Counted from the first letter of the stretch, positions 33,696-41,887 are shown. The stretch: 46,673 nt of DNA from UBA2277 sp035477615 (GCA_035477615.1 DATIKJ010000006.1:1-46673), one strand, 5' to 3'. Numbers and translations are program-made. Notes: a model not told the origin generated them from the sequence alone.

Positions 33696-33701
33696 ATTAT
33701 A
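33696..33701 (-). promoter_or_regulatory. -10 box (TATAAT) 10 bases before the alaS ATG
   Basis: Perfect TATAAT on the minus strand; predicts a leader of about 4 bases, with no Shine-Dalgarno site. Confidence 0.6.
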
Positions 33702-33733
33702 GCTTATGAATACCGCAATATATGAACAATAGA

Positions 33734-34033
33734 CTACAGAGGGCGGAAGGGGTGAACCGTGGGAGGAGCGGGAGGTGGTGACTCAAAGTCGTATGTGGCG
33801 TGATGAGATGTTTCTTGAGGAGTGATAATAGGAGTAGGTGGATACTCGTGAGTCTCTTCGTGGGGCATTAATTTCTCAGGAATTTTTTTGTACTTTTCGG
33901 GAATAATATCAAGAACTTCTTTGATCAGCTTTCTACCTTCTTCGGTACCAAAAACAAGAGCAGCAATAACACCCACAGTGGCTCCCATAGCGAAAGAGGA
34001 AAAATGATGATCTTCTTTTTTATTCGGATTCAT
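33734..34033 (-). CDS. YtxH-like small membrane protein
   Basis: A 99-aa protein with one glycine/alanine-rich hydrophobic segment (FAMGATVGVIAALVFGTEEG) followed by RKLIKE, the YtxH pattern of a short TM helix and a G-x-x-x-R/K motif, then a His/Pro-rich tail. YtxH proteins are stress-linked in Bacillus but functionally undefined. I chose the ATG at 34033; a TTG three codons upstream is possible. The start overlaps the end of the preceding gene by 14 bases, indicating coupled translation. Confidence 0.7.
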   Translation of the reverse strand: MNPNKKEDHHFSSFAMGATVGVIAALVFGTEEGRKLIKEVLDIIPEKYKKIPEKLMPHEETHEYPPTPIITPQETSHHATYDFESPPPAPPTVHPFRPL

Positions 34034-34319
34034 TGTCGTCAAGATTTACTGGAGCGCTGGGTTTATTTCTACCTAAAAGGTTCTGAACCATCTCAACGAT
34101 TTTTCCGGATTGACGGAAACCTTCGATAATGGCAAAAAGACCGACGGCTGGCTGAGAAAGTTTTTGAAGAGTTTCATCGGCAGTGTCGAGAGTACGATTG
34201 ACTCTGACTAGCGAACTTTTCATTTCTTTGAGAACTAGAATCAGCTCGATACCAACGATAACAGCGACGACAGTAAGAACAGCGACGGATACCAAAGAAA
34301 AAATTTGAGGAAGAGTCAT
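34020..34319 (-). CDS. Small membrane protein, DUF948-like
   Basis: A 99-aa protein from the ATG at 34319: one N-terminal TM helix (about residues 5-28, SVAVLTVVAVIVGIELILVL) and a cytoplasmic helical part with RVNRTLDTADETLQKLSQP, resembling DUF948-type proteins that occur next to YtxH genes. An alternative ATG at 34328 overlaps a -10-like TGTTATTAT box, so 34319 is preferred and would be translated from a nearly leaderless mRNA. Gene overlap with the YtxH-like gene suggests they act together at the membrane. Function unknown. Confidence 0.65.
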   Translation of the reverse strand: MTLPQIFSLVSVAVLTVVAVIVGIELILVLKEMKSSLVRVNRTLDTADETLQKLSQPAVGLFAIIEGFRQSGKIVEMVQNLLGRNKPSAPVNLDDNESE

Positions 34320-34326
34320 AATATAC

Positions 34327-34335
34327 ATAATAACA
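34327..34335 (-). promoter_or_regulatory. Extended -10 box (TGTTATTAT) for the DUF948-YtxH pair
   Basis: TGTTATTAT on the minus strand, 7 bases before the ATG at 34319. Fits the near-leaderless pattern in this window. Confidence 0.5.
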
Positions 34336-34355
34336 AATTTTGGGAATTATTATTG

Positions 34356-34393
34356 GAGATCACCACGTCGTGATTACACTCCTCGTGATGACG
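34356..34393. repeat. REP-like palindromic element, copy 6 (ATCAC/GTGAT form)
   Basis: Starts GAGATCACCACGTCGTGA and ends CTCGTGATGACG; nearly identical to copy 2 at 2472-2509 although 32 kb away. Confidence 0.8.
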
Positions 34394-34396
34394 ATA

Positions 34397-34426
34397 CACG
34401 TCGTGAGTACACTCCACGTGATGACG
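34397..34426. repeat. REP-like element, copy 7 (truncated, tandem)
   Basis: CACGTCGTGAGTACACTC then CACGTGATGACG. It follows copy 6 directly and lacks its first 10 bases (GAGATCACCA), so the pair is a tandem duplication. Confidence 0.75.
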
Positions 34427-34432
34427 AGTACA

Positions 34433-35065
34433 TCAATTTGAGATCACAGTAAGAGGAATCTCGGTGAATTGAGACCTGCCAAAACGATTGGTGGCTTTTA
34501 TTTTTAGTATAGTTTCACCCACAGGAAGACTCAGGCGAATTTTGAAAACACCGTTCTGATCTGGTTTGACGACATTATCTTCATTTATAGTAACTAGAGA
34601 GTCGGTTGAGGTAGTGCCTTCGATATCGATCGGAGATGTTAGAACTGCATCTTTTGAAGGCTTGCTGAGTGATAAAGAAGGAGGGGTAAGAATGACACGG
34701 AACTGAAAAATAAGATATATTGCAAAAACAACAACTCCGAAAATTATTGGGATTAGTTGGGAAGACAAAAAATGAAGTTTTAAGCTTGAGTGTTTATGTG
34801 GTGAAGAAATATTTTTTTTCTTAAGATTTGGATCACGATAGTCTCTACGGAAAACGGCGATGAATTCTTCTGGATCACTACCCAAAGAAAGAGAAAGATT
34901 GCGGATAAAACCCTTGGCAAAAGTTTCTGAAGGAAGTAAATCATAGCGATCGGCTTCGAGAGCTTCGATATACTTGCCGTCTATTTTGGTTGCAAGAGAC
35001 AGTTCCTCAATGGAAATATTTTTCTTGATTCTATCTGAGTGCAGCAGTTGGCCGACTGTTTTCAT
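34433..35065 (-). CDS. RodZ-like helix-turn-helix membrane protein
   Basis: A 210-aa protein with an N-terminal HTH_25/RodZ-type domain at 1-70 (TVGQLLHSDRIKKNISIEEL, ATKIDGKYIEALEADRYDLL, AKGFIRNLSLSLG), one TM helix at about 106-127, and an outer Ig-like domain with PIDIEGTTSTDSLVTINED. RodZ links MreB filaments to the wall-synthesis machinery; whether this acts in shape or in regulation is not shown. It starts 5 bases after the ftsK stop, so the two are cotranscribed. Confidence 0.85.
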   Translation of the reverse strand: MKTVGQLLHSDRIKKNISIEELSLATKIDGKYIEALEADRYDLLPSETFAKGFIRNLSLSLGSDPEEFIAVFRRDYRDPNLKKKNISSPHKHSSLKLHFLSSQLIPIIFGVVVFAIYLIFQFRVILTPPSLSLSKPSKDAVLTSPIDIEGTTSTDSLVTINEDNVVKPDQNGVFKIRLSLPVGETILKIKATNRFGRSQFTEIPLTVISN

Positions 35066-35070
35066 GACAG

Positions 35071-37191
35071 TTATTCTTCTGGCTCTTCGTTTTGGGGCAG
35101 GTATTCATCAAAACTATTAACAATAATTTCGCGGGGTTTGTTTCCTTCGGCATGAGCGAGAATTCCAGCTGACTCAAGCTGATCCAAGATTCTAGCGGCT
35201 CTTGCATAACCAATCTCAAGACGACGCTGGAGAAGAGAAGCTGAACCTTTGCCTTCGGCGATACAGAGTCTGGCCGCCTCTTCAAACTTTTCATCAACAT
35301 TACCCATGTCTTGACCATTTTCTGACATTCTGCCTTTGGTAACAGCGTTTTTGGTAATGGTTTCGTCGCGTTTGGTTTCGACACCAGTACTTTGAATAAA
35401 TTTAAGGAGGTCGGTAATCTCTTTATCAGAAACAAAAGCACCTTGAATACGTTTTGGCTTGGCTACATCTGGAGGAATGAAAAGCATGTCGCCTTTACCT
35501 AGAAGTTTCTCGGCACCAGGTGTATCGATGATGACACGAGAGTCAATCATGGAAGTAACTTGGAAGGCAATACGGGCGGGAATATTGGCTTTGATAAGAC
35601 CGGTAAGGACATTGACTGATGGACGTTGGGTAGCAAGAACAAGATGAATACCAACAGCACGAGCCATCTGAGCAATACGTACGATGTGATTTTCAACATC
35701 GTTGGCGTTTTTACTCATCATAATGTCAGCCATTTCATCGATAATAATAATGATGTAGGGCATAGCCTGAAAAGCTTTGCTTTCGTTGTAGCCAATGATA
35801 TTTTTGACACCAACTTCTTGGAAAATTTTGTAACGTTTTTCCATCTCGGCAACTGCCCAACCCAAAGCGTTAACTACTTTGTCTACGTCGGTAATAACAT
35901 CGGTGAGTAAATGGGGAATACCGTTGTATGGTGTCAGTTCGACACGTTTGGGGTCGACCATAATGAATTTAACTTCTTCTGGAGAGGAACGAAAAAGAAT
36001 AGAGGCAATAAAGGCATTAATTAAAACGGACTTTCCAGAACCAGTGGTTCCTGCAATAAGAATGTGGGGCATTTTGGAAATATCAACAATACAGGCAGTT
36101 CCGGAAACGTCTAAACCTAAAGAGACCATGGTTTTTGATTTGCTACTCTGCATAGCAGAAGAACTCAACATGTCTCTAAGGGAAACAAACTCGAGAGAAC
36201 GATTGGGAATTTCGATACCAACCAAGTCTCGACCAGGGATAGGAGCTTCAATTCGAATCTGACCTTGAGGGGCAGCAAGGGCGAGAGCTAGATCTGACTG
36301 GAGAGCATTGATCTTGGACAGCTTGGTTCCCATGGCAATAGTAAGAGCATACTGAGTAACAGCAGGACCTTTGTGGACTTCGGAAACATGAGCTTGAATA
36401 CTAAATGATTCAAGAGTGTTTTGAATTATTTCAATATTTTTATTAATATCACCACGATCGGCTTTACCAAGTTTTTGGTCAGATAGAAGTGTAATGGGGG
36501 GATACTGCCAGATAGTGGCAGTGGCACCTTCTAACATGGGTTTGGGGGGTAAAGGACTGACAGTTTGAGGTTTAGTCTTTAGATCTTCTTGATGAATGAC
36601 AGGAGCAGTGTAGTTGTCGTCACCGCCAGTAATCTTGACTCCATTGTTTGATTTGCCAATAAAGACAGATCCATTTTTCTTACCTAGAGTCTGCAGTTTT
36701 TCGCCAGCGTCGCCAACTTTTTTGGCGCCCTCTTGGATAAAGAGAACTAAGTCTTCGATGGAAGTTTCAAATAGAATAAATAGACCAATGGCAGTACCAA
36801 CTAGAAAAAAGAGAACGGCGCCTGGAGTGGAGATGAGGGAAACAATAGAGTCTTTGATACCGGAACCAACACTGCCTGAACCAGAGAGACCGCTAAGGGA
36901 AATCATGGTAACCACGCTACCGAGAAGTACATGTGGCGAGGCAATAGCTAGTTTAACGTGAGTCAGAAGAAGACCGCCGACTATAAAGATAAAGGGAACA
37001 AAAAGAAGCGGCCAACCTAAAAGACCGCGACCAATTTCGTTGACTTGAGTAAGGAAAGCACCTTGCTGAGAAAAAGAAATGGCGATGAGACCACCAATAC
37101 CCATAATCAAGACAGCCATGATGGAGTTCATGGTGTCTTTTTTTAAATTTAGTTTGTAGGGCTTTGAGCGGCGACCTTTTTTACGAGCCAT
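35071..37191 (-). CDS. ftsK: DNA translocase FtsK/SpoIIIE
   Basis: FtsK pumps chromosomal DNA through the closing septum. The 706-aa protein has about four N-terminal TM helices (residues 23-170), a short linker, the motor domain with Walker A GTTGSGKS near 379-386, IMVDPKRVEL, IIIIIDEMADIMM (Walker B) and QMARAVGIHLVLATQRPSVN, and a C-terminal winged-helix gamma domain (ASLLQRRLEIGYARAARILD) that reads KOPS-like sites. The linker is short compared with E. coli. A TATACT box lies exactly 10 bases before the ATG. Confidence 0.98.
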   Translation of the reverse strand: MARKKGRRSKPYKLNLKKDTMNSIMAVLIMGIGGLIAISFSQQGAFLTQVNEIGRGLLGWPLLFVPFIFIVGGLLLTHVKLAIASPHVLLGSVVTMISLSGLSGSGSVGSGIKDSIVSLISTPGAVLFFLVGTAIGLFILFETSIEDLVLFIQEGAKKVGDAGEKLQTLGKKNGSVFIGKSNNGVKITGGDDNYTAPVIHQEDLKTKPQTVSPLPPKPMLEGATATIWQYPPITLLSDQKLGKADRGDINKNIEIIQNTLESFSIQAHVSEVHKGPAVTQYALTIAMGTKLSKINALQSDLALALAAPQGQIRIEAPIPGRDLVGIEIPNRSLEFVSLRDMLSSSAMQSSKSKTMVSLGLDVSGTACIVDISKMPHILIAGTTGSGKSVLINAFIASILFRSSPEEVKFIMVDPKRVELTPYNGIPHLLTDVITDVDKVVNALGWAVAEMEKRYKIFQEVGVKNIIGYNESKAFQAMPYIIIIIDEMADIMMSKNANDVENHIVRIAQMARAVGIHLVLATQRPSVNVLTGLIKANIPARIAFQVTSMIDSRVIIDTPGAEKLLGKGDMLFIPPDVAKPKRIQGAFVSDKEITDLLKFIQSTGVETKRDETITKNAVTKGRMSENGQDMGNVDEKFEEAARLCIAEGKGSASLLQRRLEIGYARAARILDQLESAGILAHAEGNKPREIIVNSFDEYLPQNEEPEE

Positions 37192-37201
37192 AATTAATCT
37201 A

Positions 37202-37207
37202 AGTATA
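37202..37207 (-). promoter_or_regulatory. -10 box (TATACT) 10 bases before the ftsK ATG
   Basis: TATACT on the minus strand; predicts a leader of about 4 bases. No Shine-Dalgarno site and no clear -35. Confidence 0.5.
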
Positions 37208-37224
37208 GCTTAAAGGTGAAATTT

Positions 37225-38889
37225 TTAAACCTCTAGAAGTATGGCAATGACTAGAGGGCGTCTTTGAGTGTGATCAAAAGCAAACTTTTCTAGTTCGCCT
37301 TCAATCTTCTTTCTAATGAAGCCCCAGTCTGTTGCCTGACCTTTAAGATCTTTGAGACATGCATATACATGCTTTCGAGCATCGTTGATTAAATCTTGAG
37401 ATTCTTTTTGGTAGACAAAGCCACGGGAGATGATTTCGATATCTCCGGTAACTTGAGAGTTATCCCGGCGTAGAGGAACGATGGCGAGCAAGACACCATC
37501 AGCAGACATAACTTGACGATCTCTAAGAACGACAGTACCAACATCTCCAATTCCCAGACCATCAACATAAACATTTCTGGTTTCGATTTTGGGACCTTGT
37601 TTGACAAGACCATTTTCCAAAATAATTGACTGACCGTCTGAGAGGACAAAAACTTTTTCGGGATCAAAATTTATCTCTTTGGCAAGATCTTTGTAGATCA
37701 TCATATGGCGAAGATTACCACCAATGGGAATAATATTTTTTGGTTGAATCAGTTGAGCAAGAAGAGCAATATCACCACGATAGCCGTGTCCAGAAACATG
37801 AAGATGTTCTGAAGTACCAGAGTAAGCAACACTAATACCATTTTTGTATAAAGTGTCCATTAGATCAAAAATATCTGCATCGTTACCAGTGCCGGGGATG
37901 GCATTGGAACTGATGATGACCTTATCCCCTTTCTTCAATCGAACAATTTTGTGTTCGTTGTTGGCTAGTCGGTGCATGGCAGATCCCGATTGACCTTGAG
38001 AGCCAGAAACTAAAACAGTAACTTGGTTAGCGGGTAAGCCAGCAACTTGTTGGGCTTTGATGATGAGGCCTTTAGGAATATTGATAAACCCGTTTTTGGC
38101 GGCAGCTTCAATATTTTGTTCAACACTGCGGCCAATGATAGCAATACGGCGGTGATACTTGATTGAAGCATCGATCGCAATTTGAAAACGAGAGATGGAA
38201 GAGGACATTCCAGTAAAGATTACTTTACCAGTGGTACTTCTAAACTCGTTTTCAATGGCACTAATGAGAGATCTTTCGGAAGGACAGAAACCTTCTTTCT
38301 CGATACCGAGACAGTCGGTAAGCATAAGATCGACACCATTTTTACCGGCTATGGCCATAGAGGCCATGTCTGGGGGAAGATTGTCAATGGGGGTAAGATC
38401 AAACTTGAAATCAGCACCGTGATAGACCGTACCAGCTGGAGTTTTTATCAAAAGATGAAAACAGTTGGGAACAGAGTGAGTGGAGTGAATAAATTCGATG
38501 TGGAAAGGTCCAAGATCGAGAGTGCCTTCCACAGGGGTCATACGATTGGTAATACCAAATTCGCGTACTTTAATTTCGGCGATAGCTATGGCTAGTTTGC
38601 CGCCATAGACTTCGACTGTTTTTAAACGGGGAAGAATATAGGGCAGTCCACCAATGTGATCCATGTGAGGGTGGGTGAGAATAATACCGTGGAGTTTTTT
38701 GGTACCATGTTCGAGATAGCTTATATCGGGAATAACGGCGTCGACACCAAGGGCGTCGTCTTTGGGAAAACCCATACCACAATCGACTACCAGCTGATCG
38801 TTGCCATATTCGTAAACGTACATATTTTTGGTAACGTCACCGACACCACCAAGAGGAATAATTTTTAGATGATTTTTATGAAAATCCAT
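37225..38889 (-). CDS. rnj: Ribonuclease J
   Basis: RNase J is a metallo-beta-lactamase-fold endo- and 5'-exoribonuclease for mRNA decay and rRNA maturation. The 554-aa product has the zinc motif HPHMDH (H73, H75, D77, H78; usually HGHEDH), HSVPNCFHLLI, YHGADFKFD, the beta-CASP motif region SSSISRFQIAI, HVSGHGYRGDI and a C-terminal domain ending in HTQRRPLVIAILLEV. Length is normal. With PNPase encoded 4 kb away it suggests the Gram-positive-like RNA decay route. No promoter was resolved upstream. Confidence 0.96.
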   Translation of the reverse strand: MDFHKNHLKIIPLGGVGDVTKNMYVYEYGNDQLVVDCGMGFPKDDALGVDAVIPDISYLEHGTKKLHGIILTHPHMDHIGGLPYILPRLKTVEVYGGKLAIAIAEIKVREFGITNRMTPVEGTLDLGPFHIEFIHSTHSVPNCFHLLIKTPAGTVYHGADFKFDLTPIDNLPPDMASMAIAGKNGVDLMLTDCLGIEKEGFCPSERSLISAIENEFRSTTGKVIFTGMSSSISRFQIAIDASIKYHRRIAIIGRSVEQNIEAAAKNGFINIPKGLIIKAQQVAGLPANQVTVLVSGSQGQSGSAMHRLANNEHKIVRLKKGDKVIISSNAIPGTGNDADIFDLMDTLYKNGISVAYSGTSEHLHVSGHGYRGDIALLAQLIQPKNIIPIGGNLRHMMIYKDLAKEINFDPEKVFVLSDGQSIILENGLVKQGPKIETRNVYVDGLGIGDVGTVVLRDRQVMSADGVLLAIVPLRRDNSQVTGDIEIISRGFVYQKESQDLINDARKHVYACLKDLKGQATDWGFIRKKIEGELEKFAFDHTQRRPLVIAILLEV

Positions 38890-39087
38890 ATTTATTTATT
38901 TAATTACTAAACAGTACAAGACAGAACACTGCTTGAACGTACCACAAAAAGGTGGTTTAACTTAATTTATTTTACACTTACTAAGGGGTTTGTCTGGTCA
39001 CATTAACTCGCTCAGTCAAAGTCTAAACTCAATATGGGTTTATTATACCATTTTTTGGTTTAGATAGTGTTTACATTGGGGGAAAAA

Positions 39088-39108
39088 ATGAGTAAACTGA
39101 TTTTTTGA
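39088..39108 (+). other. Six-codon upstream ORF before the ATP-grasp gene
   Basis: ATG AGT AAA CTG ATT TTT TGA (MSKLIF) ends one base before the ATG of the ATP-grasp gene and is preceded by GGGGGAAAAA. It could couple translation or act as a leader peptide. Chance occurrence is possible. Confidence 0.3.
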
Positions 39109-39109
39109 A

Positions 39110-40510
39110 ATGAAAAAAGTAGATATAAAAAAAGACAAACCTGGAGGAGAGAAAAGGGAGAGAGTTATTCGTATCTTTAATTTGTCCGAAGATGTATGGC
39201 CATTTATCGATTCGTTTGGTGATAAAAAGCAGCAAGCGTGGGAAATAAATGAGAATGCAAATTTGGCAGATAAAGACTTATTTTCTATGTCTGAGGAGTT
39301 TGAGTTTACTTTCATTACAGCCAAACCGCTTGATCCTTCTTTTGTGGAGTACTACAGAAAACTTTGCATGGTTCGAGATTTAGAAATACTGGTACCGAAG
39401 AAACATACAGGACTCTTGTGTGAAGATATTGCAAATGATATGGCAATTATGAAAAGGTTGATAAGACTTGGAAAAGAATATAAAAGATTAAATATTGTTG
39501 CTTATTCAACAAGTCACCAGTTTTTAGGTTTGGTAGAGAAACTGAGAGACAAGGGAATTAACGTAGTCACTTCCGAAGCACCGGATAAAGCCGATGCTTG
39601 GACAGTGAATTTTTATGGAAGTAAATCAGGTATCCGACAACTGATACAAACTAATAGGATTTTGAGGGCAGATCTAAAAATGCCAAATGGGGTAATAAGC
39701 TCGAGAATTGTCGACTCGGCAAGAATCGCTGCAAATAAATATGTCAAAGAAAAAGGTGTCGTAATTAAGACAAATAAAGGACATGCTGGAGCAGGTGTGT
39801 TGATTTTTCGTGAGGGAGATTTGCCAGATAAATTTGAGACTTGTGAAGAGGAAATAATAAAAACATTGAAGAAAAATGCTTATTGGGAAAAATTTCCAGT
39901 AATTGTAGAGTCTTTAATAAAACCAAACTATAAAATTGGAGGCGGTTTCCCTAATGTTGAGCTCTTTATCCGAAAAGATGGGGAGGTGGAGTTTTTGTAT
40001 TGTTGCAGTATGAGGGTGGATAGGAATGGCGTTTTTGCAGGAATAGAACTTGGGAAAAATCTATTGCCCAAAAGAATAACATCTAGAATAACGGATATTG
40101 GATATTTAATTGGTGAACAGTATAGCAAGGATGGTTATCGAGGATATTTTGAGGTTGACTACATTGCAGAAAAAGGAGGAGAAGTATATATCAGTGAGTC
40201 AAACGTGAGGGTAACAGGAGGAACACACGTTTACGAGGCGGGCAAGGAACTAGTGGGAAGGAATTTTACTAAGGATAGTTTTGCTTTGTCTAATAATATG
40301 TATGTTTTACCCAAAAAGAAAAAATATACCTTTGAAAAGATGTTGAAGATGATGGATCGAATTTTATTTTCGAGAAAAACTAAGGAAGGTATGGTAATTT
40401 GTTCAGCAAATTCATTAAGAGATGGATACCTGTCTTATATTATTTTTGGAAAAAATAAGAGAAGGGCTGGAGTAATTGAGGAAGAGATGAAGAGGCTGCT
40501 GGGGAAATAA
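39110..40510 (+). CDS. ATP-grasp ligase with pre-ATP-grasp domain (PGM1-like)
   Basis: A 466-aa protein and the only plus-strand gene here. The N-terminal half, including IVAYSTSHQFLGLVEKLRDK, looks like a pre-ATP-grasp Rossmann-type domain; the C-terminal half has ATP-grasp features: VVIKTNKGHAGAGVLIF (ATP-binding Lys/Gly loop), FPVIVESLI, FEVDYIAEKGGEVYISESNV and the RVTGGTH motif. ESNxRxTGGTH is typical of pheganomycin-synthase PGM1-like peptide ligases, so the likely reaction is ATP-dependent amide bond formation. The substrate is unknown. Opposite orientation and lack of a conserved partner suggest an accessory, perhaps acquired gene. Its end shares a hairpin with the convergent 51-aa gene. 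Confidence 0.8.
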   Translation: MKKVDIKKDKPGGEKRERVIRIFNLSEDVWPFIDSFGDKKQQAWEINENANLADKDLFSMSEEFEFTFITAKPLDPSFVEYYRKLCMVRDLEILVPKKHTGLLCEDIANDMAIMKRLIRLGKEYKRLNIVAYSTSHQFLGLVEKLRDKGINVVTSEAPDKADAWTVNFYGSKSGIRQLIQTNRILRADLKMPNGVISSRIVDSARIAANKYVKEKGVVIKTNKGHAGAGVLIFREGDLPDKFETCEEEIIKTLKKNAYWEKFPVIVESLIKPNYKIGGGFPNVELFIRKDGEVEFLYCCSMRVDRNGVFAGIELGKNLLPKRITSRITDIGYLIGEQYSKDGYRGYFEVDYIAEKGGEVYISESNVRVTGGTHVYEAGKELVGRNFTKDSFALSNNMYVLPKKKKYTFEKMLKMMDRILFSRKTKEGMVICSANSLRDGYLSYIIFGKNKRRAGVIEEEMKRLLGK

Positions 40511-40534
40511 AAACCTGCTATTTCTAGCAGGTTT
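40507..40534 (-). terminator. Shared terminator between convergent genes
   Basis: AAACCTGCTA/TAGCAGGTTT is a perfect 10-bp stem with a TTTC loop. On the minus strand it is followed by TT and ends the 51-aa gene; on the plus strand it follows the ATP-grasp stop immediately. Confidence 0.8.
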
Positions 40535-40547
40535 GTGTAAAACAAAA

Positions 40548-40703
40548 CTATGGATGGTCGTACTTGCTGATTTCAGCCTGAAGGCTTTGTGCCCAGGCAG
40601 ACGTTTCGGCGTCATCAGCCCTTTTATTTGCCTCTGCCAGCTTTTTTTTGAGCTTAGCATTTTCTTCTTCCAGTAATTGTTGCTTACTTTTTGTGTCGTC
40701 CAT
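40548..40703 (-). CDS. 51-aa coiled-coil peptide
   Basis: Translated by hand: starts MDDTKSKQQLLEEENAKLKK and ends AEISKYDHP. Residues 8-45 form one amphipathic, Lys/Glu/Ala-rich helix with leucine-zipper-like heptads (QLLEEENAKLKKKL). No family is recognised. It is a full gene unit: TTGACT-17-TACTAT promoter with extended TGG, a leader near 43 bases, a GGAGGG Shine-Dalgarno 6 bases before the ATG and a strong terminator. Such complete signals on so small a frame make it very likely real; it may bind a partner protein by coiled coil. Confidence 0.8.
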   Translation of the reverse strand: MDDTKSKQQLLEEENAKLKKKLAEANKRADDAETSAWAQSLQAEISKYDHP

Positions 40704-40752
40704 TTGAACCCTCCAAAGGTATGGAATAAGTGAATTAGAAAATTACTTGGCA

Positions 40753-40781
40753 ATAGTACCATAAAAGAGGCTAAAAGTCAA
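40753..40781 (-). promoter_or_regulatory. Sigma70-type promoter of the 51-aa gene
   Basis: TTGACT at 40776-40781, 17-base spacer, TACTAT at 40753-40758 preceded by TGG (extended -10). Confidence 0.8.
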
Positions 40782-40795
40782 GTTATAGGGTAGTT

Positions 40796-41860
40796 TTACC
40801 ACTTAGGCAGGAAGCCTTTGATGTTTTCGGGATTGAGGGTGACAGATTGAGCCTGACCAGTGACTTTTAAGAGAGCCACTTTGCGTACGATACCTTCGAT
40901 GGTACGGTTTAGGGTACGAATACCGGCATCGTATCCGAGAGGACGAATAATGGTGGGCCAGAGTGCGGGATCAATAGAGATTATTGCAGGGTCCATACCA
41001 GCAGCGTCGAGGGCTTTGGGGAAGAGATATTCTTGGGCAATATGCATCTTCTCTTCATCGGAGTAAGAAGGCATTTGAATAGGCTCAAGACGGTCCATAA
41101 CAGCCGTGGCTAGATTACCAGTGTTGTTAGCTGTCGCTATAAACATAACTTCGGAAAGATCAACTGGGTAATCAATAAAGTGGTCAAGGAAGCGATCGTT
41201 CTGGGAAGGATCCAGAAGCTCAACGAGAACACCCATGATATCGGCTCTGGCTTCTTCGGTGACACGGTCAATTTCATCGAGAAGGATAATAGGGTTTTTG
41301 ACTCCGGTATCACAGAGAGCTTTGATGACGTAGCCTGGCTCGGCTTCGAGGTGAAGACGTGATTGGCCACGTAGGTCTCTGGCTGAGCCTAAACCTCCGA
41401 AAGGGATACGGGCAATGGGTCGACCAAGGGCTTCAGAAAGAGCATAAGCAAAAGTAGTTTTTCCAGTACCAACGAGACCGACAAGACAAACCATGGGAGC
41501 ACGTGCGGCACCTAGATTTCTAGTAGTACGGAGTTTCAGAATGGACATATATTCTAGAATACGCTCCTTAACGTCGTCCATACCATAATGATGTTTGTCT
41601 AAGGTCGCTTTAATAGCAGCAAGATCGATAGGTCTCTCGACTCTTTTTGTCCAAGGAACTTTAGCTACCCAGGAAATATAGTGGCTTATTTTTTCGTATT
41701 CTTCCGTAAAAAATCCTTGACTAGAAAGACGCTCAAGGCGCTCGATCATATCGAGAGTATTGGCTTTTAGCTCCGGGGGTGTTTCGACTGCTTCTATCTT
41801 TTTGCGAAGATCGTCAAGCATCGAAGATGATTTGTTTGAAGCTGGGGCAGAAGGATCCAT
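40796..41860 (-). CDS. Lon-type AAA+ ATPase without protease domain
   Basis: The 354-aa product (from the ATG at 41860) matches the middle of Lon protease: the helical segment before the ATPase (ISHYISWVAKVPWTKRVERP, LDKHHYGMDDVKERILEYMS), Walker A GLVGTGKT at about 128-135, FGGLGSARDLRGQSR, Walker B IILLDEID at 191-198, sensor region FIATANNTGNL and the small helical domain ending NRTIEGIVRKVALLK. The Lon N-domain and the S16 Ser-Lys peptidase domain are both absent; downstream sequence holds an unrelated gene, so this is not a simple frameshift. It could be an unfoldase or chaperone. ATG 41887 is an alternative but abuts a terminator, while 41860 has TATAAT exactly 6 bases upstream. Confidence 0.9.
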   Translation of the reverse strand: MDPSAPASNKSSSMLDDLRKKIEAVETPPELKANTLDMIERLERLSSQGFFTEEYEKISHYISWVAKVPWTKRVERPIDLAAIKATLDKHHYGMDDVKERILEYMSILKLRTTRNLGAARAPMVCLVGLVGTGKTTFAYALSEALGRPIARIPFGGLGSARDLRGQSRLHLEAEPGYVIKALCDTGVKNPIILLDEIDRVTEEARADIMGVLVELLDPSQNDRFLDHFIDYPVDLSEVMFIATANNTGNLATAVMDRLEPIQMPSYSDEEKMHIAQEYLFPKALDAAGMDPAIISIDPALWPTIIRPLGYDAGIRTLNRTIEGIVRKVALLKVTGQAQSVTLNPENIKGFLPKW

Positions 41861-41866
41861 GAGTTC

Positions 41867-41872
41867 ATTATA
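41867..41872 (-). promoter_or_regulatory. -10 box (TATAAT) 6 bases before the Lon-like ATG
   Basis: Perfect TATAAT on the minus strand with 6 bases to the ATG at 41860. It lies just after the terminator of the preceding gene. Confidence 0.6.
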
Positions 41873-41887
41873 TCTTGATTTCGACAT

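Noticed and set aside
34433..35065. RodZ-like gene considered as a transcription factor
   Set aside because: The HTH is followed by a TM helix and an outer Ig-like domain, the RodZ layout.
35879..36262. 127-aa plus-strand open frame
   Set aside because: Antisense to the FtsK motor domain; composition and lack of start signals mark it as a shadow.
38182..38595. 137-aa plus-strand open frame
   Set aside because: Antisense to RNase J, with low-complexity composition from the opposite strand.
38941..38956. ACCAC/GTGGT hairpin upstream of RNase J considered as a terminator
   Set aside because: No T-tract follows on either strand.
41861..41887. Earlier ATG for the Lon-like gene
   Set aside because: It directly abuts the terminator T-tract, and a perfect TATAAT lies downstream of it, placed for the ATG at 41860.
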